NCBI GenBank assembly: GCA_019395295.1
Contig: CM033342.1
Location: 20,964,679 to 21,028,678 of the forward strand
Length of the DNA stretch: 64,000 nt
Direction of reading: 5' to 3'
Source of the DNA: Osmanthus fragrans
Lineage: Eukaryota; Streptophyta; Magnoliopsida; Lamiales; Oleaceae
The position numbers and the translations under genes were made by a program. Shown here in pieces: positions 41,301-52,300 of the stretch. A model generated the notes under the pieces. It was not told where the DNA came from, searched no databases, and worked only from the letters and a program-made list of their open reading frames with translations. Positions within the stretch are counted from its first letter, which is position 1; each line of letters starts with the position of its first letter.

Positions 41301-42489
41301 GTTTGTGGTATTTCGCTTTTTTTTTTTTTCTTTTTAAATATGTTGAGGTGCTCCAGAATTTTGGATCTGGATTTTATAATGGATATTGTTACATTTTGGT
41401 TCAATTAATAATCATAATTTTAGTTTGTTTGATATTGCTATCTTCTATTTGGCTTATTTCAGTATTTGTTGAAGATATTATCTATATGGCTAATTTGAGT
41501 GCTGATTATGTCAATATACACCATGGAAAATGTTGATGCTAATAATTTAATTTCTTCATCAAACCGAATTTTTCAAGGATGGTAGTAGTCTATGCAATGA
41601 GCCTTAAATGAAACATTCAGGGTTCTCTACAGAATGTACATTTTTTCAGTGTGATCTGTTGATGCAATCCTTTTGCCTTTATTATTGTTGAAAAAACTCG
41701 TCTTTCCCACAAATTAGCTCCAAGAATGTGTTCTGTTTCCATGCTCTTTCGACCAGGAATGGAACTATTTCTGGTGAATGGCTATGGAAGTTTGGATTGT
41801 GACACTTCCAACTTCTCTATGCAGAATTCGTGTTCTGATGCATATAGAGAACAGGACTGTTTTTCTTTGATGCAGATGTTGGATCTCAAGAAAGCAGATG
41901 GACTTCTATCATAATTCATGAATGCTAATTTTTCTGCCTAATCTGTGAATCTTTTGCACCAAGCTTCTGGATTGAATTAAGATAACACTACTGTTTTCCT
42001 TTTTGATCTGTAGAATGTAGATAATCCTCAGCAAGGTGGTCTGTCTTGATACTACTCACATTCCCTAGGATTAATCTTGCAATTGTTTCCCTTTTTTGGA
42101 GAGCGGCCTTATTATGCAGCTTGTCCGGCCAATATCACCTTTGACCTCTTTTTCACTCCGACAATCTCTACCCTCTACCTCACTTTAAACTAGGATTTTA
42201 AATTTATTCCCAAATTGCATACCCTTAAAATACACAAGTACAAACCCAATATAAAAATTGCAAACCTAGGATCTTTATAGCTACCATGATTATGTTCTTT
42301 CTGCTATTATTTTCACATAAGTTTTGGTGCACGAGACTTTGTTTCTGGCTGGATGTGACTTGCGTAACACCTGTTTCTTAGTGTCGAGGTCTTCAATTAC
42401 TGTGGATAGATGTTATTTCTGCTAATGTAAGAGATCGCAGTTGTTCTTCAAATAGTTTTCTATTTTTCTACTCCATACAGGTCTTAGTA

Positions 42490-42490
<1 letters not shown>
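41301..42490. other. 3' flank of L27a and spacer
   Basis: A T-run at 41318-41331 follows the stop codon and the 3' untranslated region lies beyond it. Short open frames here (for example 41726-41914, MCSVSMLFRPGMELFLVNGY) are not recognised. The region is richer in G+C than typical spacer and may include unannotated UTR. Confidence 0.4.
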
Positions 42491-42491
<1 letters not shown>

Positions 42492-42536
<45 letters not shown>

Positions 42537-42538
42537 TT
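42492..42538. repeat. (GT)n/(T)n microsatellite
   Basis: About 14 GT dinucleotides (42492-42520) run directly into a T homopolymer of about 18 bases. Probably polymorphic. It could be a retroposon tail but no body is evident. Confidence 0.95.
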
Positions 42539-42599
42539 AATCACAACGAATGACCTTAATTATGACATAGCAATAATAATTTAAGCAGTCAAAGGAATC

Positions 42600-42830
42600 C
42601 TTAGAGGGTACCAGAAGGGGCTAACTTACTCTAATTTGAAATTTTAGGGACCGAATTTAACTTTTCAGAAAGCTTAGGGACTAATATGCAAGATTCTAAA
42701 ATATCAAGGACTACTCTACATAAATTTGGAATGTTAATGACTAACTTGTACGAATGAAAACGTTCAAGGACTAACTTGCAATTGAGTGAAAGATATCCAA
42801 AGCAAAAGTCCAACAAGATCCACAATCCCC
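42600..42830. repeat. Imperfect tandem repeat of AAGGACTAACTTGCA motifs
   Basis: AGGGACCGAATTTAAC, AGGGACTAATATGCAAG, AAGGACTACTCTACAT, TTAATGACTAACTTGTACG and AAGGACTAACTTGCAATTG occur about 35-45 bp apart in one direction. This degenerate array is frequent in plant transposon subtermini. No flanking element could be defined. Confidence 0.6.
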
Positions 42831-42887
42831 AAATAACAATACAACAGCCCCAAGTAACCAATATAATTTCCACCCAATTCACATTTA

Positions 42888-43060
42888 AGCTCCTGTTTGA
42901 TTATCACTTTTTTAAAATTCATTTTTTTTAAATCACACATTTTTTAATAAAAAAATATTACACGCAAATTAAAAATATTTCTTTAATTTTTAATTACACA
43001 TTCTCCATCAATTAACTATTCAAAATGCATTTTTTTCCCCAAAATAGAAATCAAATAGGA
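42888..43060 (+). repeat. hAT-type MITE family A, copy 3
   Basis: CTCCTGTTTGATTATCACTT starts it. CACACATTTTTTAATAAAAA, CACATTCTCCATCAATTAAC and the right end GAAATCAAATAGGA follow in family order. It lies immediately outside GTCACAA family copy 2. Confidence 0.65.
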
Positions 43061-43069
43061 ATTTTAACT

Positions 43070-44620
43070 ATAACACATTTTAAAATTAAAAAAATAAAGT
43101 TTAAAATTTCAAAAATCAGATACTATTAAATTTTGAAAAAAGCCATTTGTACATTAATATTTGTACATTAATGTTGACAGTCTCCTCACATAAGGAGGTC
43201 CCACCAATTTTTTTATTCAACATGAGGCTCCTCCTATGTGAGAGGGCTGTCATACATGATGTCAATATTAATGTACATGTAGCTTGGTTGTTAAATTTTA
43301 GTTATGAAATAATTAATTATTATTTTTTAATTAAACATATTAAGATAAGTTGATTACAAATTAACGAATTAATTGGTTACAAATTGTTTTTGGTCACAAA
43401 TAAAATTTTTTGTAGATCACAAATTATTTTTCGATTGCAAATCAAAAATTTTATGGGTCACAATTTATTCATTAGTCATAAAATCAAAATTTTTATAGGT
43501 CATAATTTATTTATCGATCACAAATCACAAATTTTATAAGTTACATTCAAATTTTTAGATCATATATTATTTATTGATCGCAGTCTCAAATAATTGATAA
43601 CATATTATTTATTAGTTTCAAGTTAACCAATTTATTGATCACAATTAATCATTGATTGGTCACAAACATTTCCACCCCACGCCATGCCACCCACAAAACT
43701 ATCGCCATAATCACCGGTGATCACCACCACCAACATTTCCACCACCTCACCAGCACCAACTCACCATTGTAGTCAACATCAAAACCACCACCATCTAAGC
43801 ACCACCAAAAAACCAGATCCAGATCCAAAATCGAAGCCATGCACCAGCAACGATGACGTAGTGGTCGAGACCACCACATCATACCATTAACACAAACTAC
43901 CATCAATCACCAATTCCACCGCCAATATTCTTCACATATCTAGAAGCCACTCCAGAGATCTATCATGCCACTTTTATTCTCATCCCTATCAACAATTCCA
44001 TAGCACATGATCAAAGCAGCGCTGCACCATTGTTGCTAGTGTTGTCGCACCACCACCTGCTCTGTTGTTGCCAGTGCTGCCATGTCAGCGCTAACATTAC
44101 CAACAACACCACTGCTAAAACTCACTAAAATCGCTAACACCACAACCTCACTGACAACACCATAACCAACACCCAAAGCAACTCCAAACATATCAGAACA
44201 AAAAAAACCATAATTTACAAATCACAATGCTACAAGCCCAAATCCCGAAGCATTCATAAATCATAGCGCCACTCACCTAAATTGTCACTTCACATAGGCA
44301 CATGCCCTTGCACAGCGCTGACGCTCTATGACAAGGCGCTGTTGTGAAAGGAAACGCAACGGTCGACGGTGCTAATTCGGTGGTGACGGGCGGTGTTGGC
44401 AACCTTCGATGATGATGTGTGTTAAAGGTATAGAAAAGAGAATGAGGAGGATTTAGAGAGAGAATGGAGGGGAATGATTAGGGTTTGGAAAGTGATGGGG
44501 TGGATATGAGGGTATGGTTGAGGCGGGTATATAGATTAATTTAATTTTATAATATAATATTATTATTAAAATATGAATTATTATCTAATTTTTGAAATAA
44601 ATAACTTTAAGTTTGAATTT
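43070..44620 (+). mobile_element. GTCACAA-array repeat family, copy 2
   Basis: The left terminal region has TTTCAAAAATCAGATACT. It is followed by 350 bp of GGTCACAAAT/GATCACAAAT motifs (43365-43665), a CCACCACCAACA-rich core (43670-44400), an AGAGAGAGAATGG block (44450-44480) and an A/T-rich right end with ATTATCTAATTTTTGAAAT. This is the same order as in copies 1, 4 and 5 but with a different core. A 110-bp foldback is inserted in the left terminus. The boundaries are approximate. Confidence 0.6.
43165..43274. mobile_element. Small foldback element
   Basis: Arms ACATTAATGTTGACAG ... TCCTCACATAAGGAGG and CCTCCTATGTGAGAGGG ... GATGTCAATATTAATGT are inverted over about 45 bp with a short loop. 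The same ACATTAATATTTGTACATTAATG phrase just upstream may be part of it or a target repeat. It interrupts GTCACAA family copy 2 and is non-coding. Confidence 0.7.
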
Positions 44621-45098
44621 TGAATTTGAAATTTTAAAAATCTGTTTGAAGATTCAACTTAAAAAATCAGATCTAAAGTTTGCTCATACAAAAATTAGAT
44701 ATTAATTCAAAATTTTTATATTAATAATATTCAATATTTTATCTCTCTCTCTCTCTCTCCCCTCTATCATATCTCTCTAAATCATAACCATCTAAACCCT
44801 AAAAATTTCAAATTCACAAATCACATAACCAACATCTCACACGACCAGACACGAATTCTTGCAATGGCAAAGCTACTATTGCAATGATCGTGTGCATAAC
44901 CACCATTTTGTAGTAATGGATCGAGGCTTCTATTTTCATACGTTTTCATCGTGTGCAAAATCGTCGTTCTGTACCAATGGATTGAGGGTTGGGGTTGTAT
45001 ATAGAGGGTTTGTAATCAATTATTTAATTATTGTGACCAATTATTGGAGATTGTAATCAATAGATTGTATATTTTGTGACTAATAAGTAACATATGAT

Positions 45099-46477
45099 TA
45101 GGGGTGGACATGGTTCTATTTGATTATGGTTCCAAGAGAACTGAACTGAACCATAAACCAATGATTTTTTTGATAATAGAATCACTTAGTTTTTTTTTTT
45201 AAAGATATGGAATCGAACCGATTCATTCGGTTCTGGTTTGGTTTGGTTTGGTTTGGTTCTAATTTTATTACTTAAATTTTCAGACTTATGCCATATTCAT
45301 AAGTTAGTAATATATACTTAAATAAAAAAATATAAGTATCAAATATTTAGCAAGTTCAAATTATCAATCATCAAGATTTTTCAAAAGTTTAAATTAACAA
45401 ATAAAATATAAACGAATGCTTCTTTGCCAAAAGTTAATAATATCAACTATTAACTAGGGCATCATGTTCTTCCAATAATGTAATACGTGGACATCAGATG
45501 AGGTGTAACGTAAGCTAGGGCACCAACTATGCATGCATGGTTATTTATCCTTTAACCTTTATAAAAAATAAAAATACAGGTTTTGCAAATAAGAATACAG
45601 ATTCCAAACCCTTCCTCCATTGATTCCTCTAGCATTGTTTATTATTATTGGTGGTTACAGTATTGTAAATATAGTACATACCTATATGAAACAAATTTAA
45701 ATCGATTACAGTATTGTTTATTGATATTAGAAATCGACATAATGTAAGTCTGTAATTCAAATCTATTATGTTGTTTAATTCAAATCGATATGGAACAAAT
45801 TCAAACCAATCTATTAATATATTTTTGTTTATTAGAAAGAAGAATGCCTAATAAATTATATGAAGAAGAATGCATAAAGGTACTGCCCCTGATGGTTTTA
45901 AGGAGGAACGATAAACTGGTGGTTGCGGAGTCGAAGTTTCGGCTGGAGAAGTTACTTCGTTTGAGACTTTGAGGGATCTGTACAAGGCAACGTTTGTCGT
46001 TTTGGACTCTTGACTTGAGGATTTGAATTTGAAGTAATACTCTTAGGCCCTGTTTGATTCCCATTTTAATTCTCATTCTCATTCTTCTACTCATTTTCAA
46101 CCACACATTCTTCAATAAAATAATATTTTCTATCACATCAATAACTTTTCCTTCTTTTTCAACCACACATTTCCCATCATATCACTATTTCAAAATTCAT
46201 TTTTCCCAAATAATGCCTATCAAACACACTCTTAATAAGATCATTGGGACGTACAAAAATAATGACTATTGGACTGTCTTCAATTAATGTAAAATTAGAT
46301 TCATATATAAATAAAATTATAAATTAAGTTTGGTTCTTGGTTCTCAGTTCTAGAACTAGAACCAAACCCTAATGGTTCATAGTATGAAGAATCAAAATTA
46401 TTCATTTTTTTTTCGTAAAATCGAACCACTCAATTTGATTTGGTTTTGGTTTGGTTTGGACATTTTGTCTACCCCTA
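45099..46477. mobile_element. Non-autonomous hAT-type element with 8-bp TSD
   Basis: Termini TAGGGGTGGACATGGTTC and, at the right, TTTTGTCTACCCCTA (reversed TAGGGGTAGACA) are inverted. The exact 8-bp duplication CATATGAT flanks it (45091-45098 and 46478-46485), as expected for hAT. Subterminal GGTTTGGTTTGGTTTGG repeats face each other. It carries no transposase. A family A MITE (46045-46232) is nested inside, giving a three-level nest with the GTCACAA family copy outside. Confidence 0.88.
46045..46232 (+). repeat. hAT-type MITE family A, copy 4 (best preserved)
   Basis: Left end GGCCCTGTTTGATTCCCATT and right end AATGCCTATCAAACACAC are inverted. ACTCTTA occurs at both junctions as a likely target duplication of 7-8 bp. 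The interior has ACCACACATTCTTCAATAAA and TCAACCACACATTTCCCATC. It is the reference for the other copies. Confidence 0.75.
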
Positions 46478-47022
46478 CATATGATCGTTAACTTGTGACT
46501 AATAAATAATGTGTGATCTAAAAATTTGAGTCATAACTTATAAAAAATTTTGTTATTTGTGATAGATAAATAAAGCGTGACCTATTAATCTTTTTATTTG
46601 TGATCGATGAATAAATTTTGACTTGTAAAATTTTTGATTTGTGATCGTGAAATACTGTGATTTATAAAATTTATGATTCGTGACCGATAAATAACTTTTG
46701 ACCAATTACTTCGATCATTTGTGACCAAATAGTATAGAATTATGATCTTAATCTACTTAGTTAATAAAATATATTTTTAATCAATTATTCCATAAATAGA
46801 AATTAATTAATATCCGATTTTTGAATTTTTAAACCATGTTTCTTAGTTTTGAAATGAATCATACCTAATTTCTTAGATATGAAAATTTTCCTTATAGAAA
46901 CTGACCCCACGATCCATGATTTGTAGCACTTAATGATATCAGTCATAAAATAACAATTTAGTCGGAATTCATTCAATAGCAAATTTCTGAAGAATTGCGC
47001 TCCGCGCCTTATTAGACAAAGG

Positions 47023-48305
47023 AAAAAAATTCAAAAATCAGGTGTTAACTTTGACACAATTCAATTTTTAGGCATCAAATTTCAAAATACAAAATTCAGG
47101 TATTAGCTAATTAAGTAAATATATTTATTAATTAAATATAATAAAATCACAATTATACAATTAATGGTCACATATATACATAATTATTGATTACAACTTA
47201 TTTACTGGTCACATATTATTAAATTAATTCGTCACAGATTATTCGAGGTCACAAATTAAAAATTTTGTAGGTCACAGATCATTTCGAGGTCACAAATAAT
47301 TTTTTTATATGCCACAATTTATTTCATTAGTCGCAAATCAACGAAATTACAGGTCACATTTCATATATCGATCACAGATTTTCAAAATTATTGGTCACAA
47401 ATTGTTTGTGAGGTCACGGTTTAATACTTAGGTCACAAATAACCAAATAATTGATCACATACACCAATATTGGGTCACATACCACCACCACTTGCCACCA
47501 CCCTCACCCTGCGACCGTCTCAATCGCCAAAAAACCACCTAAAACCCCTAAAAACACCAAAAATCACGCCAAACTACCACTGCCACCATCACAAGAAGCA
47601 TCAACGCCACCACTACACCCCAAGCAGATTCACTAATATCACCGGCATCTCACCACCACAACATCTAATCACCACTATGACGACATGAAAAACCTCAAGT
47701 AGATCTGAAGAAGCACAAACCGGACTCTCCGATCTCCTCTTCATTAACCAGTTCGGCATTCATAAAATTTCTTAACTACGGATCATCGAACTCGCTAAAA
47801 ATTTCAGATCGCCGAACCTACCACAACCGGACTCTCTGATCTCCTCTTCATTATAGCCGGTGGTGACGGTGCACAAACCTACCATTACATCTGCTGCAAC
47901 GACGTTGAGAGAGAAGTCGTGTGCAACGACGATCGTTATTTAAGCGTCACTCCAACAACCACCCACGTTGATTTGTGCAGTGTCACGCGCAGCGATGATG
48001 AACAACCACCGCAGCCGATCTGTGCAGAGTCACATGCAGCGACTTCAGTGCCTGAGAGCGTCTTCATCGGTGACGCTCTCCAATGGGCAATGGCGATTCA
48101 CGTGCGACAAAAGTGCAGAGAGAAGGGAGAGAAATTAGAGAGCGGGGAGAGAGAGAATATAAGAAAAAGTTATTTAGGTTTGAAATAATTGGGTGTAGAT
48201 ATTTAATATTTAATTATTATATTAATACATGATTTATGAATAATTAAACTTCATGCCTGATTTTTGAACTGTGATGTTTAAACACCTGGTATTATATAAT
48301 TTCCT
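47023..48305 (+). mobile_element. GTCACAA-array repeat family, copy 4
   Basis: Left end GGAAAAAAATTCAAAAATCA with a second TTCAGGTATTAGC. The motif array (GGTCACATAT, AGGTCACAAATTAAAAATTT and similar) covers 47187-47480. The core rich in CCACCAC and later mixed sequence is 47480-48130. AGAGAGAAGG/GGGGAGAGAG leads into the A/T-rich right end TGATTTTTGAACTGTGATG and ATATAATTTCC. The two termini are inverse over about 60-100 bp with gaps. This is the clearest uninterrupted copy. No exact target duplication was found. Confidence 0.65.
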
Positions 48306-48859
48306 CTTGTGCAAATACAAGTATGAGGCCCCAAATAAATTTGAAGGCCCAAATTGTTGATAACCGATATGTAGGCTAACCACCATGGGTTTGAGTCACA
48401 AGACAAGACCCTTATGTTAACGAAGAGATATTTGGTGATTTTATTGTGGGCAATGCTTGGGGTATATAATGGTGTCCACACACTCATATGGGAGTGGATT
48501 GAGGGTTATTCCATGGATTTTTGAGTGCTACCTTTTCTACTCGAGGGATGTGCGGTTCAAATCTTGGTGATGAACATGGTGAATAATGATTTTCTTTCTC
48601 AATAGCTTCTTGTTCTTGGGCTGGCTTGGTATGTAATGTTGTTACGGAAAAAAAAATGAAAATATGCAATATATATGAAATAAAAACAAAAACACAAGAT
48701 TACGTGAAAATTCAGGATGGAAAAAAAATTCACCAAATCAAACATGAATACAAGAGGCGTGGATACCATCACAGAACCCCAATTTTTTTAAAACATAATT
48801 TTAGTTTCACCACATATATTGCACCGTGAGCTTTTCGGGACGGACCAAACAGAATTTGT
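48306..48859. other. Spacer, possible SINE-like segment
   Basis: About 48484-48655 has GTGCGGTTCAAATCTTGG (B-box-like), TTGAGTGCTA upstream and an end GTAATGTTGTTACGG followed by nine A, a layout seen in plant SINEs. The A box is poor and no flanking duplication is clear. Otherwise nothing is recognised. Confidence 0.35.
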
Positions 48860-49222
48860 GTTATCGTACTCTAACAAATGCAAATGCAATTATAGAGTAC
48901 CATTTAAATCTTGAGAATGATGATTTGCTCTGATCAATTTAATTTTCGAACTCAATTTGGCATCTACGAAATTTGAAGGGGAGTGTTGGAAAGCCCATCA
49001 AATCTATTGGGATACTAGATTTTAGGGAAGTTAGTTGTAAATGAGTGAATATCTTAAGTAATAAGAGACACTATTTTCTTATAGGTTATTAATTAATTAT
49101 TTTTTTCTCTAGCTATTTTTTCTATGTAATCAATAAATTAAACAGATCATTGTAAAACATATTTTTGATATCAATGAAAATGAAATTACATTAATTTCTC
49201 AAATTTTGGTGTTTGGCTCACA
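48860..49222 (+). mobile_element. 3' remnant of a Ty1/copia element with its LTR
   Basis: The polypurine tract TTGAAGGGGAG (48973-48983) is followed by TGTTGGAAAGCCCATCAAAT, the start of a typical copia LTR that ends TTTGGCTCACA at about 49222 (239 bp). Directly before the tract the reading FRTQFGIYEI stop matches the end of copia RNase H ('KLGIYDI'). No matching 5' LTR is present, so only the 3' end survives. It lies about 100 bp downstream of the MATE gene's stop codon, on the opposite strand. Confidence 0.75.
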
Positions 49223-49322
49223 GGAGTCAAATTAATTACAATGCTTATTATTTACTTGAACTTCCAGTGTCCATCAATGTAAATCTTTTGTGAGAATTTT
49301 TATTATTTTTCCAAGGGAAAGT

Positions 49323-52300
49323 TCAAAGTTCTCTCACACTTTTGCGTGAAGTTTTATTATTACTAGTTCCTCCAGCATCTATTTCCCCCCTCCATCCTTT
49401 TAATCTCTCTTTTGCGATCGAAGCCTGCAATGTGAATAACAAAGCACCTTTCTTTAGAAATCGATGCTATACAATGATTATAAAGTGCTAGAAACAATGG
49501 CTCCTGCATGCAATTTGCCCTTTCACATGCGCCCGTATGATTATCACTATTTAGCACATACCTCTTTATCCCACTTTGCGACACATAACATACAGAGTAA
49601 TACGCTGCATTGTAGGCATAAACCTAGCGACATTCCACACCAAAGCCCCTGAAGAATAACAAATCGAAAATGGAAATACAAGTTAACATGACTAATTTTT
49701 CCATTCTACACAAGAATTTGGTACAGGAGAACAGAACTGTTTATCATCAGATTTTATAGCCAACAAACTAGGGCCTTGACTTTTAGAAGATATCAGATAA
49801 TATTTTAAGCCGAGATTGGTTATGGTAACACCAAAAGTACGCAAGTAATGAGTAGAATTAGTCACCTTGACGCCCATTTTGAACTTGAAGCCCATTAAAA
49901 CTCCCAAAGGAATGCCTAGCAGGAAGTAGCATACAACATTTATGCATGCAACTGGAACTTGCCACCCTGCCCCAATAGCGGCTCCTACAATTACTAATAA
50001 TTAATACTATAGCTTTGCCGAAAAAAAAAAAAAAAAATGGGAATTCAAGTTCAGAACTGATATAAGCATTGGAAGAAGTTGAAAATTGATAAATACCAGT
50101 GAGAGTATATTGGAAATTTGTTAAGATTATGCATATCCCTAGCAATGGCGTGAGCTCTTCTACAAGGTGCATAACTTCCGAACTGTTTGTAAATATGGTA
50201 GGGTACTGCTTCGAGGTGACCATTAGGACAAGAGCGATGAAGAAACCGAAAAGAAGAGAAGTGCTCCCAGCCACCACTGCTGAGAATTTTACCCTTCCTG
50301 GGTGCCCAGAACCGAGTTCATTTGACACCCTCACACTGCACACACATTTAAGTAAAGTAAGATTTAAACATTTCTGTACTTGGGAAATGGTACTCGTCCC
50401 AAATTGGCGTAATCTAATATAGGAAATATGAAGGCAATTTAGCATTGATCATTAATGGCTCATTTTTGGCGCACGATATTCAACAATGTGTTAATTTTAC
50501 ACACCTTGTGGCTACATGGAATCCAAGACCCGCCATGGAGATCAAACCCAATATATTCGAACTGCAAAGTCAAAGCACAATGGAAGTCAAATGAATAATT
50601 AGTTATAAACTATTACAGTGACAGCAGAATGATCATCAAATAGGGTTGAAATCTTAATAGTTTTACTGGTTCCAAAAACAGATCTATCCTATTCCTTGCT
50701 GTGGATAAAATCTTTATTAGCTTATAGTGTGTGAAAACATAAATAAGAAAATATCGTGAGTCCACTTGTAGAAAAATAAAGAAATGGTTTAGAGTTCATA
50801 ATATTGGCTTGATAATTTGTTGCATTGTAATTCAGAATGACATTTGAGCCCCTTTATGAGATCAAGGGAATCTTACTTGGGAAATAGGCAATGATAGACT
50901 GCAGTAGCAAGCAAATTATGCAATGGTAGATTGAAATCCGACTACAAGGAAATTTTTTAAGAAGAGCCAAGTAGTGCGACAAAATGGAAAATTGCCTTAC
51001 TTTTAACTTTTTCCCCATAAGTCTTCTTTCTTTAATAGAGTATTCATAATATGTATTCTGTAACTATCTTTTCTTCTTTCATTTTCAGCTTATTTTGAAA
51101 GGTTCTGTATTTATTTATATAAAGAAAGAGAAGATGGAGAGAAGAACCAAACAAGTTTGGTTCAACAACCAAATTATCAGATGAAGGCATTATAATTGCT
51201 ATTAGGTAAACATGGTTGATTACTTGTTTAGTGCATATAATTAACCATTACTTCTGCTGAATTAGAAATGAGGATGTCTTGTATCAGTGTCATAAATAGA
51301 TTTTTTTTTTTTTAATGTTAATTTCCATATTATTTCTTTAAAAGATTGCGTGACAATGGTATTGCAGATTTCAGCCATGTAAATTTAGAGAAAGGAAGTT
51401 GACAAGTAGAACGTTACTCACCATATGGACGAGGTATCCACGGATACTTCTGCATTTTCTAAATTTCCAACGAACAGAGTCAAAACTGAAATATACCATA
51501 TCTCAGAGCTGCAAAATTGCAAAAATAAGTTACCTATTAGGATCTCGTTCTTGGACTTTTGGAAATGAAAGATCTCAAGAATCTTGATGATAGGCATTGT
51601 ACATTAAATTAAATAGAATTAATGAGTTAGATGAAGAAAAAAGTAATTTATTAGAATCAGAGTGGTGGGATAAAATGGAGAAGAATTGTAGGAATTATAT
51701 GTGACATGACAATTATGTTGATATACACACTGGTTCTAAGTGTGTGAAGGATTAGATGTCCATAAGATCGAAACTAGCGGAAATGAAGATGCTAAGATGA
51801 GATGCCTAAAGATAAATTAAGATGGTATAATGAATGAATATGAGAAGTAAAATATGTACTACCAAGTGGAAGTGGGGTCGATTGAAGATACATCAAGTGA
51901 ATAACGATTCTAGAAGTAGAAACATGCTTTGCATTGGCCTTGAGAGATCTTTGCAAGAGTGACATGATTTTGGCAGAGTGGATGATGATAGACCAAAACT
52001 AACATAACATGTAGTTTATGTCTCATTAACAGTTAACTAAATGGACAGAATGGAATAATTCATGTAATTAACTCTTAATTTTATTGAAAATCATGAAACT
52101 TACTTTGACTTAAGTTTATTAAGAATGAGGCTTAGTTTGTAAACGATAAATTTAATTTCTCACCAGATCATTACAGCTGAGGCAACAGAAATCTTTACAA
52201 AGCTCCACAAATTTTCAAAGGTCTTCCATGAAAATCCAGACCAAGCTTCGCCACAGGTCCCGGAAATGATATACAAGAATTGACCAGTTGCAATGACCCA

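Larger units (their letters stand above)
44655..46885 (-). mobile_element. GTCACAA-array repeat family, copy 3 (inverse, interrupted)
   Basis: In reverse orientation to copy 2: CTCTCTCTCTCTCTCCCC and a short GC-richer core come first (44740-44990). Then TTTGTGACTAATAAG motifs start, are interrupted by a hAT-type element (45099-46477), and resume as TTGTGATCGATGAATAAA repeats to about 46750. The end has TATCCGATTTTTGAATTTTT and GAAAATTTTCC, the inverse of the family's left terminus. Copies 2 and 3 are thus arranged tail to tail. Confidence 0.55.
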
